A DNA stretch of 64,000 nt from Mesorhizobium japonicum MAFF 303099 (GCF_000009625.1 NC_002679.1:62001-126000), one strand, 5' to 3'; numbered from the stretch's first letter, positions 18,219 through 27,233 are shown. Numbers and translations are program-made. The notes: generated from the sequence alone by a model not told the origin.

Positions 18219-18319
18219 CCCTGTCCTGTTCCCTGGGGTTCCGGCGTTACGGCTTCTTTTCTAGCGGGTTCACGGCGACTGGAAAGGTGTCGACGCGCTG
18301 CCGTGCGTTCGTCAGGCGA

Positions 18320-19174
18320 TCATGTGTCCCGATAATCAAGGCCAATATCGAGGATCGGCGCGCTGTGGGTCAGCCAGCCGATGGAGATCAGATCGACGCC
18401 GGTCGCGGCGACCGCCGGCACTGTTGAGGTGGTGATCCTGCCCGATGCTTCGGTGATGCATCGACCGGCGACCATCGATACCGCATGGCGCAATTCGTCG
18501 AGCGACATGTTGTCGAGCAGCACGGCGTCCGGGGCGAGAGCCAGGGCCTCTTCCAGCTGGGCCAGCGTATCGACCTCGACTTCGATTTTGATGAGATGGC
18601 CTACACTCGCACGCGTTCGCTCGATGGCCGGGCGGATTCCGCCGGCCATGGCGATATGGTTGTCCTTGATCAGGATGGCATCGTCGAGGCCGAAACGGTG
18701 ATTGCCGCCGCCACCGGCGCGCACGGCGTATTTTTCGACGGCCCGCAAGCCGGGTGTCGTCTTGCGCGTGCAGACGATCTTCGCCTTGTGGTCGCGGATT
18801 GCATTGACGATCGATGCCGTCGCCGTGGCGATGCCGCTCAGATGGCTGAGAAAATTAAGCGCGGTGCGTTCGGCGGTGAGAATGGCTCGGGCTGGCCCGC
18901 TCACCAACGCTATGGTCTGTCCTGGCGTCACCTCGCTGCCGTCCGGGCACACCGGCGTAGTCTCGATCCTCTCATCGATCAGCCTGAAAGCGAGTATCGC
19001 CAGATCGAGCCCGGCGACAACCCCAGTCTGCCGCGCCGAAAGCACGGTCGTTGCCCGAAGGTCCTTCGGCACGATGGCGTCGGTGGTCAGATCACCCGCC
19101 CGGCCGAGATCTTCCAGAAGGGCTGCCCGGACCAGGGGCTCGAGCATGATTGCGGGCAGGGGCGCGAGGTTCAT
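18320..19174 (-). CDS. nadC: Nicotinate-nucleotide pyrophosphorylase (quinolinate phosphoribosyltransferase)
   Basis: NadC turns quinolinate and PRPP into nicotinate mononucleotide. The 284-residue product shows the family motifs: ERTALNFLSHLSGIAT, CTRKTTPGLRAVEKYAVRAGGGGNHRFGLDDAILIKDNH and IEVEVDTLAQLEEAL, with the substrate-binding Arg, His and Lys residues. It overlaps nadB by 4 bases (ATGA), indicating translational coupling. It completes the de novo path from aspartate within the operon. Confidence 0.96.
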   Translation of the reverse strand: MNLAPLPAIMLEPLVRAALLEDLGRAGDLTTDAIVPKDLRATTVLSARQTGVVAGLDLAILAFRLIDERIETTPVCPDGSEVTPGQTIALVSGPARAILTAERTALNFLSHLSGIATATASIVNAIRDHKAKIVCTRKTTPGLRAVEKYAVRAGGGGNHRFGLDDAILIKDNHIAMAGGIRPAIERTRASVGHLIKIEVEVDTLAQLEEALALAPDAVLLDNMSLDELRHAVSMVAGRCITEASGRITTSTVPAVAATGVDLISIGWLTHSAPILDIGLDYRDT

Positions 19175-20715
19175 GGCTCGACCTCTTCAAGCGTTGGCGA
19201 ACATGCCAGTTCGTCGGCTGCCGCTAAGGCTTCATCAAGCCTGAGCCTGGAGCGGCGGGCGATGGCAGCACGATCGGGAAAGTCCGTGCGGTAGTGAGCG
19301 CCGCGGCTTTCCTGGCGCAGCAAGGCGGCAACCGCGATCATCAGTCCCACTGCTGCGGGATCGGACGTGGCATCGGGGCGTTTGGCCAGCGGCAGCAATG
19401 TCCGAATGGCCTCGCGCAACATCGCGCCATCACGGCTCACGCCAAGGGTGCGTGTCAAGAGAGGGCGCAAGGAAACTGGATCGGGCGCCGGAATTTCGCG
19501 TGCCGTCGATCGTGTCCTGACGCCGATAGCAGATCCCGCCACGCTTTCGGCGACCCAGCGCGCGCACACCACAGCCTCGGTCAGCGAGTTGCTGGCGAGC
19601 CTGTTGGCGCCGTGCAGTCCGGTGGAGGCAACTTCGCCGCAAGCCCACAGTCCGGCAACGGAAGTCCGTCCATCCTGGTCCACCGCGACGCCGCCCATGT
19701 GATAGTGCTGGGCCGGCCGGACGGGGATGAGATCGCGCGCGGGGTCGATACCTGCGCGCCTGCAGGCTGATGCAATCGTCGGAAACTGCCGCGCGAATGT
19801 CGGACCGGGCTTTTCTCGGCCATCGAGAAAGACGAGGTGGCCGTTTGCAAGATGGGTCCAGATGGCGCCCGCCACCACGTCGCGCGGCGCGAGTTCCGCC
19901 CCATCCAGGCCTTCGAGAAAACGTCGGCCTGTCTCGTCGACGATCACAGCACCTTCGCCGCGAACCGCTTCGCTGATCAGCGGCATCGGGCGAGCCGGCC
20001 CATCAAGCGCGGTCGGGTGGAACTGGACGAATTCGAGATCAGCAAGGACAGCACCGGCACGGGCCGCAAGCCCCAGGCCCTGTCCGCAACTCCCCGAAGG
20101 GTTGGTGCTGTCGAAGAACAGTCCGCCAATGCCGCCGGTGGCAAGGATCACCCGTCCCGTACCCAGGAACACAGGGCTCATCGAACAGCTTGCCCAGACG
20201 CCGCGGACCGTATTGTCCTCCACTGCCAGCCGCCGCGCCTCCACACCCTCGACGACCACAATCGACGGCGTGGAACGCACGGTTTCGACAAGCGCGCGCA
20301 TGATTTCCTGTCCGCTGCCGTCGCCGCCGGCATGAACGATGCGCCGGCGGCCATGCGCGGCCTCCAAGCCAAGCCGCAGGGCTCCTTCTGGCGTCCGATC
20401 GAAGCAGACCCCAAGGTTTGCCAGGGCCTCAATCGCGTTAGGGGCCGCATGGAGGATACGGCTGGCGATGTCTGCGTCGCACAGGCCATCGCCGGCGGCG
20501 AGCGTATCGGCGAGGTGCAGCGCCGGATTATCGTCAATGCCAAGACTGGCAGCCAGCCCGCCCTGTGCCCACGCGCTCGATGCTTCAGATCCGAGTGGCG
20601 TCCTGGACAAAACAAGCACGGGTTCTGGCGCCAGATGAAGCGCGGTCAACAATCCGGCAATGCCACCGCCAATGATGATGGGTCGACCAAAAAAGCTGCG
20701 GACATCGGCGCTCAT
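19171..20715 (-). CDS. nadB: L-aspartate oxidase
   Basis: NadB oxidises L-aspartate to iminoaspartate with FAD. I take the ATG at 20715 ([21 protein letters not shown]), which overlaps the nadA stop by 4 bases, instead of the much longer open frame that runs back through nadA. The 514-residue protein has the dinucleotide motif GGGIAG near residue 16, [12 protein letters not shown], the active-site segment [42 protein letters not shown], and a helical C-terminus. The product is passed to NadA. Confidence 0.96.
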   Translation of the reverse strand: MSADVRSFFGRPIIIGGGIAGLLTALHLAPEPVLVLSRTPLGSEASSAWAQGGLAASLGIDDNPALHLADTLAAGDGLCDADIASRILHAAPNAIEALANLGVCFDRTPEGALRLGLEAAHGRRRIVHAGGDGSGQEIMRALVETVRSTPSIVVVEGVEARRLAVEDNTVRGVWASCSMSPVFLGTGRVILATGGIGGLFFDSTNPSGSCGQGLGLAARAGAVLADLEFVQFHPTALDGPARPMPLISEAVRGEGAVIVDETGRRFLEGLDGAELAPRDVVAGAIWTHLANGHLVFLDGREKPGPTFARQFPTIASACRRAGIDPARDLIPVRPAQHYHMGGVAVDQDGRTSVAGLWACGEVASTGLHGANRLASNSLTEAVVCARWVAESVAGSAIGVRTRSTAREIPAPDPVSLRPLLTRTLGVSRDGAMLREAIRTLLPLAKRPDATSDPAAVGLMIAVAALLRQESRGAHYRTDFPDRAAIARRSRLRLDEALAAADELACSPTLEEVEP

Positions 20716-21686
20716 ACGGCGAGCATCCGCTCGACGGCAAGTCGCGCGCGCCCGGCGATCCCGGGCTCGATGGTCACGACGTGGCGGTTCTGCTCCAGGG
20801 CCGAACGGATGTTGGCGAGCGTTATCCGCTTCATGTGCGGGCACAAATTGCAGGGCCGGATGAACTCGAGCTCGGGATGCTGGAGCGCGACATTGTCGCT
20901 CATCGAGCATTCCGTCAGCAGCACGACGCGTGGCGGCTTTTGCCTTTCGACATAGTCCGACATTGCCGCGGTCGAACCGGAAAAATCGGCCTCCGCGACC
21001 ACGTCGGGCGGACATTCGGGATGCGCGAGCACGATCACACCGGGATGGTTCTCGCGCAGCTGGCGGATGTCGGCCGGCGTAAAGCGCTCATGCACCTCGC
21101 AATGCCCTTTCCAGGCGATGATCTCGACGTCGGTCTGGGCGGCGATATTCTCAGCCAGATACTCATCCGGCAGCATGATCACCCTGGGGACGCCAAGGGA
21201 TTCGACGATGGCTTTGGCATTGCCGGAGGTACAGCAGATGTCAGACTCGGCTTTGACCTCGGCCGACGTGTTGACGTAGGTCACGACAGGTACGCCGGGA
21301 TAGCGTTGTCGCAGCAGGCGAATGTCCTCGGCAGTAATCGAGTCGGCCAGCGAACAGCCTGCGCGCAGATCGGGAATGAGCACCGTCTTTTGCGGATTGA
21401 GCAGCTTTGCCGTCTCGGCCATGAAGTGGACGCCGGCCAGCACAATGACGTCGGCTTCGGTCGACATCGCCTTGCGGGCCAGCGCCAGGCTGTCGCCGAC
21501 GATATCGGCGACACAGTGAAAAATCTCCGGTGTCTGGTAGTTGTGCGCCAGGATGACGGCGTTGCGCTGCCGCTTCAGATCAAGGATGGCATCGATGTCG
21601 CCGGCGAAGGCTGGCCATTCGATCGGCGGGATCAGGCGCTGGACGCGGTCATACAGGAAAGCGGCCGAAGGCTGGATGGTGCTCAT
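20712..21686 (-). CDS. nadA: Quinolinate synthase A
   Basis: NadA condenses iminoaspartate with dihydroxyacetone phosphate to quinolinate at a [4Fe-4S] cluster. The 324-residue protein contains [25 protein letters not shown], the cluster Cys residues at the expected spacings (in RAGCSLAD, in the HPECPPDV region and in [10 protein letters not shown]), and [18 protein letters not shown] lies 5 bases upstream of the ATG. The gene is headed by a promoter carrying two NrtR-type boxes in the short gap after nrtR, so it is the first gene of the regulated operon nadABC and possibly of the bio block beyond. Confidence 0.97.
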   Translation of the reverse strand: MSTIQPSAAFLYDRVQRLIPPIEWPAFAGDIDAILDLKRQRNAVILAHNYQTPEIFHCVADIVGDSLALARKAMSTEADVIVLAGVHFMAETAKLLNPQKTVLIPDLRAGCSLADSITAEDIRLLRQRYPGVPVVTYVNTSAEVKAESDICCTSGNAKAIVESLGVPRVIMLPDEYLAENIAAQTDVEIIAWKGHCEVHERFTPADIRQLRENHPGVIVLAHPECPPDVVAEADFSGSTAAMSDYVERQKPPRVVLLTECSMSDNVALQHPELEFIRPCNLCPHMKRITLANIRSALEQNRHVVTIEPGIAGRARLAVERMLAV

Positions 21687-21696
21687 CGAGCCTCCA

Positions 21697-21719
21697 ATTA
21701 TAGTCTATACGATTATAAT
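21697..21719. promoter_or_regulatory. NrtR-type operator, box 1
   Basis: ATTATAGTC-TATAC-GATTATAAT is a palindrome with one mismatch per arm. It covers the expected transcription start of nadA and lies only 10 bases upstream of the nadA start codon. Confidence 0.7.
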
Positions 21720-21723
21720 GGCT

Positions 21724-21744
21724 TTATAATCTTTGTGACTATAA
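21724..21744. promoter_or_regulatory. NrtR-type operator, box 2
   Basis: TTATAATC-TTTGT-GACTATAA repeats the plan of box 1 (TTATA-N-TC, five bases, GA-N-TATAA). It sits between the -35 and -10 elements, about 26 bases (two to three turns) from box 1. Confidence 0.7.
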
Positions 21745-21754
21745 GAGATGTCAA
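21726..21754 (-). promoter_or_regulatory. nadA promoter
   Basis: On the minus strand TTGACA (21754-21749) is followed after 17 bases by GATTAT (21731-21726), with a TATAAA two bases further. The -35 element overlaps the nrtR stop codon. Both NrtR-type boxes overlap this promoter, which predicts repression. Confidence 0.7.
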
Positions 21755-22713
21755 CCCCGCGTCAGCGGCAATTTTGTCCCAGCCACCGGCCTCTCGTCGA
21801 GAATGTCGTGGCGAAAGCGGTAGAGCTGCGCGGGCCGACCGCGGGTTTCGACGGTTGCCTCCCCGGTCTTCTCAACGAGGTCCTGCTGCTCGATGAGCCG
21901 GCGGAAGTTTGGCTTGTTGATGAGCCTGCCGGAGAGCGCTTCCACGGTTCGCTGCAGCTGCAGAAGTGTAAAGAGCCGCGGCATCAGTTCGAACACGACC
22001 GGCCGGTATTTTATTTTGGAGCGCAGCCGCGCCATGGCCGTTGCGAGGATGCGGCGATGATCGGCGATCATGGATTTGCCCGGCACCGACGTGGGCGCGG
22101 CCAAATGTCCGCCGCGTACGGCTTCGTCCACCAGGGCTGCTTCGTAGAGAAGTTCATAGCGCTGCAGCGCGAACTCTTCGTTCCATGATCGGTCGTCGAA
22201 GCCGAAGGCGACAGCCGCACGCCGTCGGCGATCGAGCCGGATGGCGGTGTCGTCAGCGCTATCCACCCATTCCCGCAGGCGCGGCCGCAAATCTTCCAGC
22301 ACTGCCGCCGGCGTGCCGGAACGGTGATCCTCCCATGGAAAGTAGTCGTACCAGCTTCCCCAGTGGCGCCCGGCCGAGCCGCCAGCTTTGTCTGGATGGG
22401 TGAGCGCGAGGTAGCTGATCGAAATCACGCGCTGTTCACCGCCGATCCGGTCGCGATCGGCGAAGGTGTAGAGCTGTTCGATATAGCCGAGCGGCTGGCC
22501 GGTCTGTTGTTCCACCCATCCCCTGAGACCCGACTGCAGCGAACGATGAGCAAGCTCGAATGGCCCCGAGGGCAGCGCGGCTTCCTGTCCAACGGTGAGA
22601 ACGCAAGGTCCACCACCGTTCATTGCCACAACGACGGCGATCAGGTCGGCTTTGACGTCGTTGGCCTTGACCGCGGCCTTGCCTTTCCTGACGCTTTTTG
22701 CGCGATCGTCCAT
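21751..22713 (-). CDS. nrtR: NrtR-type Nudix-related regulator of NAD synthesis
   Basis: NrtR proteins sense ADP-ribose or NAD metabolites through a Nudix-like domain and bind DNA with a C-terminal winged helix. In this 320-residue protein residues 20-150 are Nudix-like (ADLIAVVVAMNGGGPCVLTV, LRGWVEQQTGQPLGYIEQLYTFADRDR), but the catalytic box lacks the REx2EE acidic residues, so hydrolysis is unlikely. The C-terminal half (RPVVFELMPRLFTLLQLQRTVEALSG...NFRRLIEQQDLVEKTGE...GRPAQLYRF) is the winged helix. It lies immediately upstream of nadABC on the same strand, with two palindromes between. The basic N-terminal extension (AKSVRKGKAAVK) is unusual. Confidence 0.88.
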   Translation of the reverse strand: MDDRAKSVRKGKAAVKANDVKADLIAVVVAMNGGGPCVLTVGQEAALPSGPFELAHRSLQSGLRGWVEQQTGQPLGYIEQLYTFADRDRIGGEQRVISISYLALTHPDKAGGSAGRHWGSWYDYFPWEDHRSGTPAAVLEDLRPRLREWVDSADDTAIRLDRRRRAAVAFGFDDRSWNEEFALQRYELLYEAALVDEAVRGGHLAAPTSVPGKSMIADHRRILATAMARLRSKIKYRPVVFELMPRLFTLLQLQRTVEALSGRLINKPNFRRLIEQQDLVEKTGEATVETRGRPAQLYRFRHDILDERPVAGTKLPLTRG

Positions 22714-23255
22714 GGTCCCCCGAAGTGGTTGGGCGGAGGTCTGCCGCGTAGGCGGCTGAACCGATTTGATCTGGTTTTCTCTGCTTACGGTCGGCGGGTC
22801 AACGCCAAGCGCGGTGGCGGTTTAGCTCTTAATACCACCACAAAAATGGGCCAAATGCGACAGCCAGGGGTGGTAACGTTGGGGAAGGGGCGTCCTCGCG
22901 TGCAGGTTGCCAACTCCAAGGCGATCACATCGCCGGATGTACGTTCGAAAAGGTGGGACGACGCTCGTCTGCTGACCGCCCATGCCACGCCGATTGCAAA
23001 GCTCGTCGATCGACATTGCGACATTCTTCACCAGTTCGCCCGCGCCGCCATCAATGCACTCGAGCACAACCTGTACGAGTCAACAAATCGACTCGCCGGC
23101 CCTATTGTTTCGGGTGAAATGAATCTGGTTTCTAAGGGTTCGACCGACAGGCCGAGCACAGCTGCGGCCATCACGGCCATTGACATAAACGCGTCGCCCG
23201 ATCGAGATTGTCTTGACGGTAGCGTCGTTCGCCATCCATGCCAGTCGAGATGATC
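22714..23255. other. Stretch without a supported gene
   Basis: Long but uninformative frames cross this region on both strands. The stretch near 22800-23200 may be insertion-sequence or gene debris, but I could not identify it. It must contain the nrtR promoter. Confidence 0.35.
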
Positions 23256-23858
23256 ATGGGCAAATATCGAGACCATCGCGAGCCACGCGGGCATCGCCAT
23301 GACGACGACCCCGTTTCCTTTTCGGAACGGACCTCCGAGCCAAGCTACTTTCAGCGCCCGGCGACGGTGACCGCACACCCTGTCGACGCCGAAGTATTGT
23401 GGTTCACAGGCAACAAGGGATTTGGCTTCGTCAAACTGTCGGACGGCAGGGAGGCCTATCTGCACGTCCGGGTGCTAGAGGCGGCCGGATGCCGGGAGGT
23501 TGCCGAGGGAACGCCTCTCAAGGTCACGGTCGAAAAAAGTCCGAAAGGTCATCAAGTCGCCCAGGTGCTGGAGATCGGCGATCCGATCGCGAAAACTCCC
23601 TCGCATACGCGCGTCGCTGGAGAGACGAGCGTCGAGACGGGCGCGCAGCCAGAGAGCGGGGGCACGGTCAAGTGGTACAAACCCGAAAAGGGCTTCGGCT
23701 TCATAGCTCCTGACAACGGTGAGAAGGACGTCTTCGTTCATGCCAGCACCCTAACCCGTTCAGGGCTCAGTGCGCTGGTGGAGGGACAGAAGGTGTTTGT
23801 CGCATGCGGGCAAGGCAAGAAGGGCTTGGAAGTCCGGAGCATTCGCCTCGCCTGGTAA
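23256..23858 (+). CDS. Protein with two cold-shock domains, about 200 residues
   Basis: After a charged, disordered N-terminus (MGKYRDHREPRGHRHDDD) two cold-shock domains follow. The first is about residues 44-110 (EVLWFTGNKGFGFVKLSDGREAYLHV), with an atypical KGFGFV RNP1 motif and a Leu-His RNP2. The second is about residues 130-200 (GTVKWYKPEKGFGFIAPDNGEKDVFVHAS), with canonical RNP1 and RNP2. Double-CSD proteins of this size are a known alphaproteobacterial type and act as RNA chaperones or regulators. The start could also be the ATG at 23250 or 23238. It has no operon partner. Confidence 0.92.
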   Translation: MGKYRDHREPRGHRHDDDPVSFSERTSEPSYFQRPATVTAHPVDAEVLWFTGNKGFGFVKLSDGREAYLHVRVLEAAGCREVAEGTPLKVTVEKSPKGHQVAQVLEIGDPIAKTPSHTRVAGETSVETGAQPESGGTVKWYKPEKGFGFIAPDNGEKDVFVHASTLTRSGLSALVEGQKVFVACGQGKKGLEVRSIRLAW

Positions 23859-24174
23859 AAATTGAGCCCGATTAAGATGCCGATATCGGCCAAGCTCGCA
23901 CCGAGACTTTGGCTAGGCTGTGGCGCAACGGCCGCTATGCTCTCAAACTGAAAGGGCGAAGGCGGTACGAGCGACAGACAAAGCAGCAAGAATGGTCCAG
24001 CGGCTTCGCATTTGGATTTTTCCCAGTAATGTGAACTATGCCGTTGGCTTGGCATTTGAGTGTCACGCACCCGGTCCTTGCCGGTCTTGTCATAGACGCT
24101 TCCGGCCTACATTAGCGCCGACTTATGATGTATAAAGGCTGTGAAGACCTTAGTCGCCGCTTAGGGGACCATTG
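23859..24174. other. Intergenic stretch, nothing recognised
   Basis: No supported gene on either strand; frames are short. Confidence 0.3.
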
Positions 24175-24537
24175 GTGGACGCGGTCGGAACACGACGCAT
24201 AGCGGGCTTGGCAGGCGTGATCGTCGCGGCTGCAGCGCTCAAGGATGTCTCTGCATTTGCGCATAGCGCTGATAGCTGGACCTATCCACCGGCCTGCTGT
24301 CACGGCGACCGGGTGAGCGGAGAGTGCGGTAAAATTCCCAGCAAAACAGTAACACCGCGACCCGATGGCTATGAGATCATCTTGCGACCAGGCGACCATC
24401 GGAAAGTCACTCATCAGAATCGCTACTTCGTGCCATACGACGTGGTCATTCCGTCCGGCGACGACAATTTCCACATCTGCCTGCATCCGACCGAGGAGCA
24501 CGAAAACTGCTTCTTCGCACCTGCAAACGCGATGTAG
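24175..24537 (+). CDS. Exported cysteine-rich protein, about 120 residues
   Basis: I prefer GTG at 24175 (TTG at 24172 is in frame), behind AGGGGACC. Residues up to about 30 form a signal peptide (RRIAGLAGVIVAAAALKDVSAFA). The mature part has a CCHGDRVSGECGKIP cluster, a beta-rich middle (GYEIILRPGDHRKV, YFVPYDVVIPSGDDNFHIC) and the ending CFFAPANAM, with five cysteines. The convergent neighbour at 24544-24945 has the same plan (CCGNKDCHPID, YHICE, CFFAP), so the two are distant paralogues. The Cys/His pattern suggests disulfides or metal binding in the periplasm. Function unknown. Confidence 0.7.
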   Translation: MDAVGTRRIAGLAGVIVAAAALKDVSAFAHSADSWTYPPACCHGDRVSGECGKIPSKTVTPRPDGYEIILRPGDHRKVTHQNRYFVPYDVVIPSGDDNFHICLHPTEEHENCFFAPANAM

Positions 24538-24543
24538 GCTCGG

Positions 24544-24945
24544 TTACATCCCGTCGATCGAACTTGTGCCCATTGGTGCGAAGAAGCACGTCCATCTGAA
24601 CCTGTGAAAGGTCTCGTACTTCATATGTGGAGTGACCGTCCGATAGAACGTCATCAAACGCTCGCAGATATGGTATCGATCATCCGGCGCCGCCTGGACG
24701 CGCTCTCTGGGGATAAACCACTCCCCTCCTTGTGGCTCATTCATGTAGGTGGGACGAGTTAGCCTGACGTAATAGCCGTCTTTGGTCGCCCTGACGTCGC
24801 TGGAATCGATGGGGTGACAGTCTTTGTTGCCGCAGCAGTTATAATGAAGAACGGGATCAGTCTTGCCTGTGTACCAATCGTGGGCCTCCGCATCGCCCGC
24901 CAGGATGAGCCACACCAGTGCAATATGCCTTTGCGGCTGCCCCAT
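24544..24945 (-). CDS. Exported cysteine-rich protein, 133 residues, related to its convergent neighbour
   Basis: The N-terminus (RHIALVWLILAGDAEAHDW) is a short signal peptide with likely cleavage after AEA. The mature part reads HDWYTGKTDPVLHYNCCGNKDCHPIDSSDV, then a beta-rich segment with EWFIPRERVQAAPDDRYHICE, and ends RWTCFFAPMGTSS. Cys-Cys-x3-Asp-Cys-His, His-Ile-Cys and Cys-Phe-Phe-Ala-Pro are shared in order with the gene at 24175. The stop codons of the two are 6 bases apart. Proteins of this type are found in many rhizobia as unnamed open frames (recollection). Confidence 0.7.
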   Translation of the reverse strand: MGQPQRHIALVWLILAGDAEAHDWYTGKTDPVLHYNCCGNKDCHPIDSSDVRATKDGYYVRLTRPTYMNEPQGGEWFIPRERVQAAPDDRYHICERLMTFYRTVTPHMKYETFHRFRWTCFFAPMGTSSIDGM

Positions 24946-25199
24946 CGAATTAACCCCTCACATTTTTGCATATAGCATATTAGTAATCGCTAAAGGAACT
25001 GGCAGAATGCTGGCAGGCACCAGATCATGACCGGTCGCGATGCCATTTGATGTTGCTCTTGATGTTGCAGCCGGCGGATGAGCCGATTGCGCTTACCGCG
25101 ATCACCAGATCGGATGAGCTTCTGCCATAAGCAATTTCCAATCCCCGCGTCCGCCAAGGCACCGACAAAGATCCAGGCATAAGGCGCGGGCGAACGCTG

Positions 25200-25661
25200 C
25201 TAATTCTTCGAGGTCGAGCCATCGCCGGGTTTTGACCTGACAAGGGACGAAATCCTCTTGTCCAGTTCATCCAAAGTCGCCATCAGACGATTGACTTGGG
25301 ACAACGTGTTCGTCATCTCCGGACCGTACCGGGTGACTACATACTCCCGTGCGGATGTCATCTGCTCGAGATGCTGTTGCGTGCGCTTGCGCAGAACCAG
25401 ACCGGACTTCTTCGCACGTTCCACCCGCTTGGAAAGGTCGTGCTGGAAGCCACGTATTTCGGCAGCATGAACGCCGGCTTCCCGAAGAAAAACGTTTAAA
25501 TAGAGTTCAATGGCATGAACAGCGACAAGCCGGCACGGCGCCAGGGATAGCCCATTCAGTTTACGGGCGAGGAGACTGTGCGCCGCCTCCCGATATTCAC
25601 TTGCCAGCCGAATGATCTGCGCTGTGTCGGCGCCTTCGCCTGGGTAAGCCCCTTCGCCCAT
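25200..25661 (-). CDS. HEPN-like helical protein, 153 residues
   Basis: The whole product is helical. The segment ARKLNGLSLAPCRLVAVHAIELYLNVFLREAGV followed by GFQHDLSKRVERAKKSGL is the usual signature of HEPN-type proteins (an HxxELxLK-like first helix and an HDL motif before the second). A basic RKRTQQH could be an Rx4-6H motif, but it is not placed convincingly, so nuclease activity cannot be claimed. HEPN proteins often pair with a nucleotidyltransferase (MNT) partner; none is encoded next to it. It may be an orphan toxin or a stress protein. Confidence 0.6.
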   Translation of the reverse strand: MGEGAYPGEGADTAQIIRLASEYREAAHSLLARKLNGLSLAPCRLVAVHAIELYLNVFLREAGVHAAEIRGFQHDLSKRVERAKKSGLVLRKRTQQHLEQMTSAREYVVTRYGPEMTNTLSQVNRLMATLDELDKRISSLVRSKPGDGSTSKN

Positions 25662-26104
25662 CTACTGCCCCCACGGTATGCTCTGGTGGCGAGCATTGCC
25701 CAACTGCTGCTGTTTCGCAAGGTGAATGGTTCCGTTCGTACCCGCACATGCTGTACTTGACGCCGAGGCCGAGGCCGACGAGCGATCATCATTTCGCGAA
25801 TCTATAGGGCGCGCGCCAATGCTTGTGTTGGTTGCTGACAAGTGGTCAATCTATGAATGTCGACGGATCCTACATTGATCAACCAGCTCGTCGTCACCGC
25901 CACCGACTACGCCTTCAGGCAGAAGGTCAGCACGCCATTGATATGGCTCTCGCATTCGCCTGCTCACCCGCAGGCTCGCAAGAGCTTGATTGTTCCAACC
26001 TTCGTCTTCTTGCAGGCAAACCTTCCAATTCTGACAATCACATGAACTGAGTTATGATCTGATTATGATAGCCATGGCTCGCATGGTTCGAGAGGCTTGT
26101 CGGC
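25662..26104. other. Stretch without a supported gene
   Basis: Only short frames are present. The plus-strand segment 26040-26090 is AT-rich and probably contains the promoter of the gene at 26105. Confidence 0.35.
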
Positions 26105-26767
26105 ATGTCGCAAATTTATGTTCCCAGCTCAGGGCCGGATAGCTGGCAGGCGTTCTTGGCTGATCCCGCCAAGCATTGGCGAATGGGCTATTCGGCTCGA
26201 ACTCTCGCGCACAGCTGGGAAAAAGCGAAGGGGCTGCCGTCCGAAATCGCCGCAATGTTCGACAAACCAGCTGAACTGTTGGGTGCGTTTCCCGAGCACA
26301 AGGTGCCATTGGCCGGTGGGGGCCGTGATAGCCAAAGCGATGTCTTCGCTTTGATCCGATTTGGCGACGAGACATGCGCGGCTACCATTGAAGGCAAGGT
26401 CAAGGAACCATTCGGGCCAACAGTCGGCGAGTGGTTTGCAGAACCCTCAGTTGGCAAGCGACTTCGCATGCTTCAAATCCGCGATCTGCTGGGTTTAGAC
26501 GCCGTACCCCCATCGGATGTGCGCTACCAACTGCTGCATCGAACCTCATCAGCATTGTTGGAGGCGAAGCGGTTCAAGACGGACGAAGCGGCGATGATCG
26601 TACATTCCTTCTCCGTCTCCCGGATGTGGTTCACTGACTTCGAGCGGTTTGCCAGCCTTTTCGGCATGTCGGCTCGACCAGACCAACCAATCATCATCGT
26701 TTTGAAAAGTGGCCGACGCCTTCGGTTGGGTTGGGCGACCGGAAATCCGGAACATCTCTCAGATTGA
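26105..26767 (+). CDS. Hypothetical protein with a possible nuclease-type core (DUF6946-like), 220 residues
   Basis: The product begins MSQIYVPSSGPDSWQAFLADPAKHWRMGYSARTLAHSWE, a start I associate with a family of unnamed proteins (DUF6946, from memory). The middle has SQSDVFALIRFGDETCAATIEGKVKEPFG. An Asp followed about 17 residues later by Glu-x-Lys is the layout of a PD-(D/E)xK nuclease core, and RYQLLHRTSSALLEA...AAMIVHSFS supplies later helices and a strand. Nuclease activity is inference. It is followed after 13 bases by a second protein with a similar core, so the pair may form a defence or repair module. Confidence 0.65.
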   Translation: MSQIYVPSSGPDSWQAFLADPAKHWRMGYSARTLAHSWEKAKGLPSEIAAMFDKPAELLGAFPEHKVPLAGGGRDSQSDVFALIRFGDETCAATIEGKVKEPFGPTVGEWFAEPSVGKRLRMLQIRDLLGLDAVPPSDVRYQLLHRTSSALLEAKRFKTDEAAMIVHSFSVSRMWFTDFERFASLFGMSARPDQPIIIVLKSGRRLRLGWATGNPEHLSD

Positions 26768-26780
26768 AGGCCCCATCATC

Positions 26781-27233
26781 TTGCAAACGAGACTGTACAC
26801 GTCAAAGCAGATGGGTGACGCTTGCGAGATGGTGGTCGCCGCTGAACTGACCCTTGCCGGAGTGCCGGCTCTCAAAGTTCCTGACAACTGGCCTGGCTAC
26901 GATGTCATCGCTCAGCCAGTCGGGCATTCCCCGCAAAGGGTGTCTGTAAAATCTCGAACGTTCAAACAAGGGCCATCCTACGTCACCTACGACGACTTCG
27001 ATCAGTTCGATTGGCTTGCAATCGTTATCCTGCTGCCGGACGTAACAAATGGCAGGGCAATTTACCTGATCCCGAGAGACGTTTCCGACGCCCTCGCGCG
27101 TAGGGATAAACCAACCAGCAAGACGGCTGCCGAGCGCTATTTCCGGGTCGATCAAGTTGAGAGTTTGTTTGCAAAATATCGCAACAACTTCATTCTCGAC
27201 CCTGTCGGGCGAGACGTTGTGGCGGTGCCGTAA
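26781..27233 (+). CDS. Hypothetical protein with a PD-(D/E)xK-like core, 150 residues
   Basis: I take the TTG at 26781 (LQTRLYTSKQMGDACEM) as start, since upstream residues overlap the previous gene in another frame; ATG 26811 is the alternative. The sequence GDACEMVVAAELTLAGVPALKVPDNWPGYDVIAQ...RVSVKSRTF has an early Glu in helix 1, an Asp in GYDVIAQ and a Lys in SVKSR. This is the order expected for a restriction-endonuclease-like fold. A second half with YDDFDQFDWLAIVIL and IYLIPRDV is also typical of such small domains. The close spacing suggests cotranslation with the preceding gene. Confidence 0.6.
   Translation: MQTRLYTSKQMGDACEMVVAAELTLAGVPALKVPDNWPGYDVIAQPVGHSPQRVSVKSRTFKQGPSYVTYDDFDQFDWLAIVILLPDVTNGRAIYLIPRDVSDALARRDKPTSKTAAERYFRVDQVESLFAKYRNNFILDPVGRDVVAVP

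Noticed and set aside
18219..18319. BioR operator or separate bio promoter before bioB
   Set aside because: I looked for a TTATCTATAA-like palindrome and a clear -35/-10 pair and found neither.
20716..21015. N-terminal extension of the nadB frame
   Set aside because: It overlaps nadA; the ATG at 20715 overlaps the nadA stop by 4 bases as in the rest of the operon.
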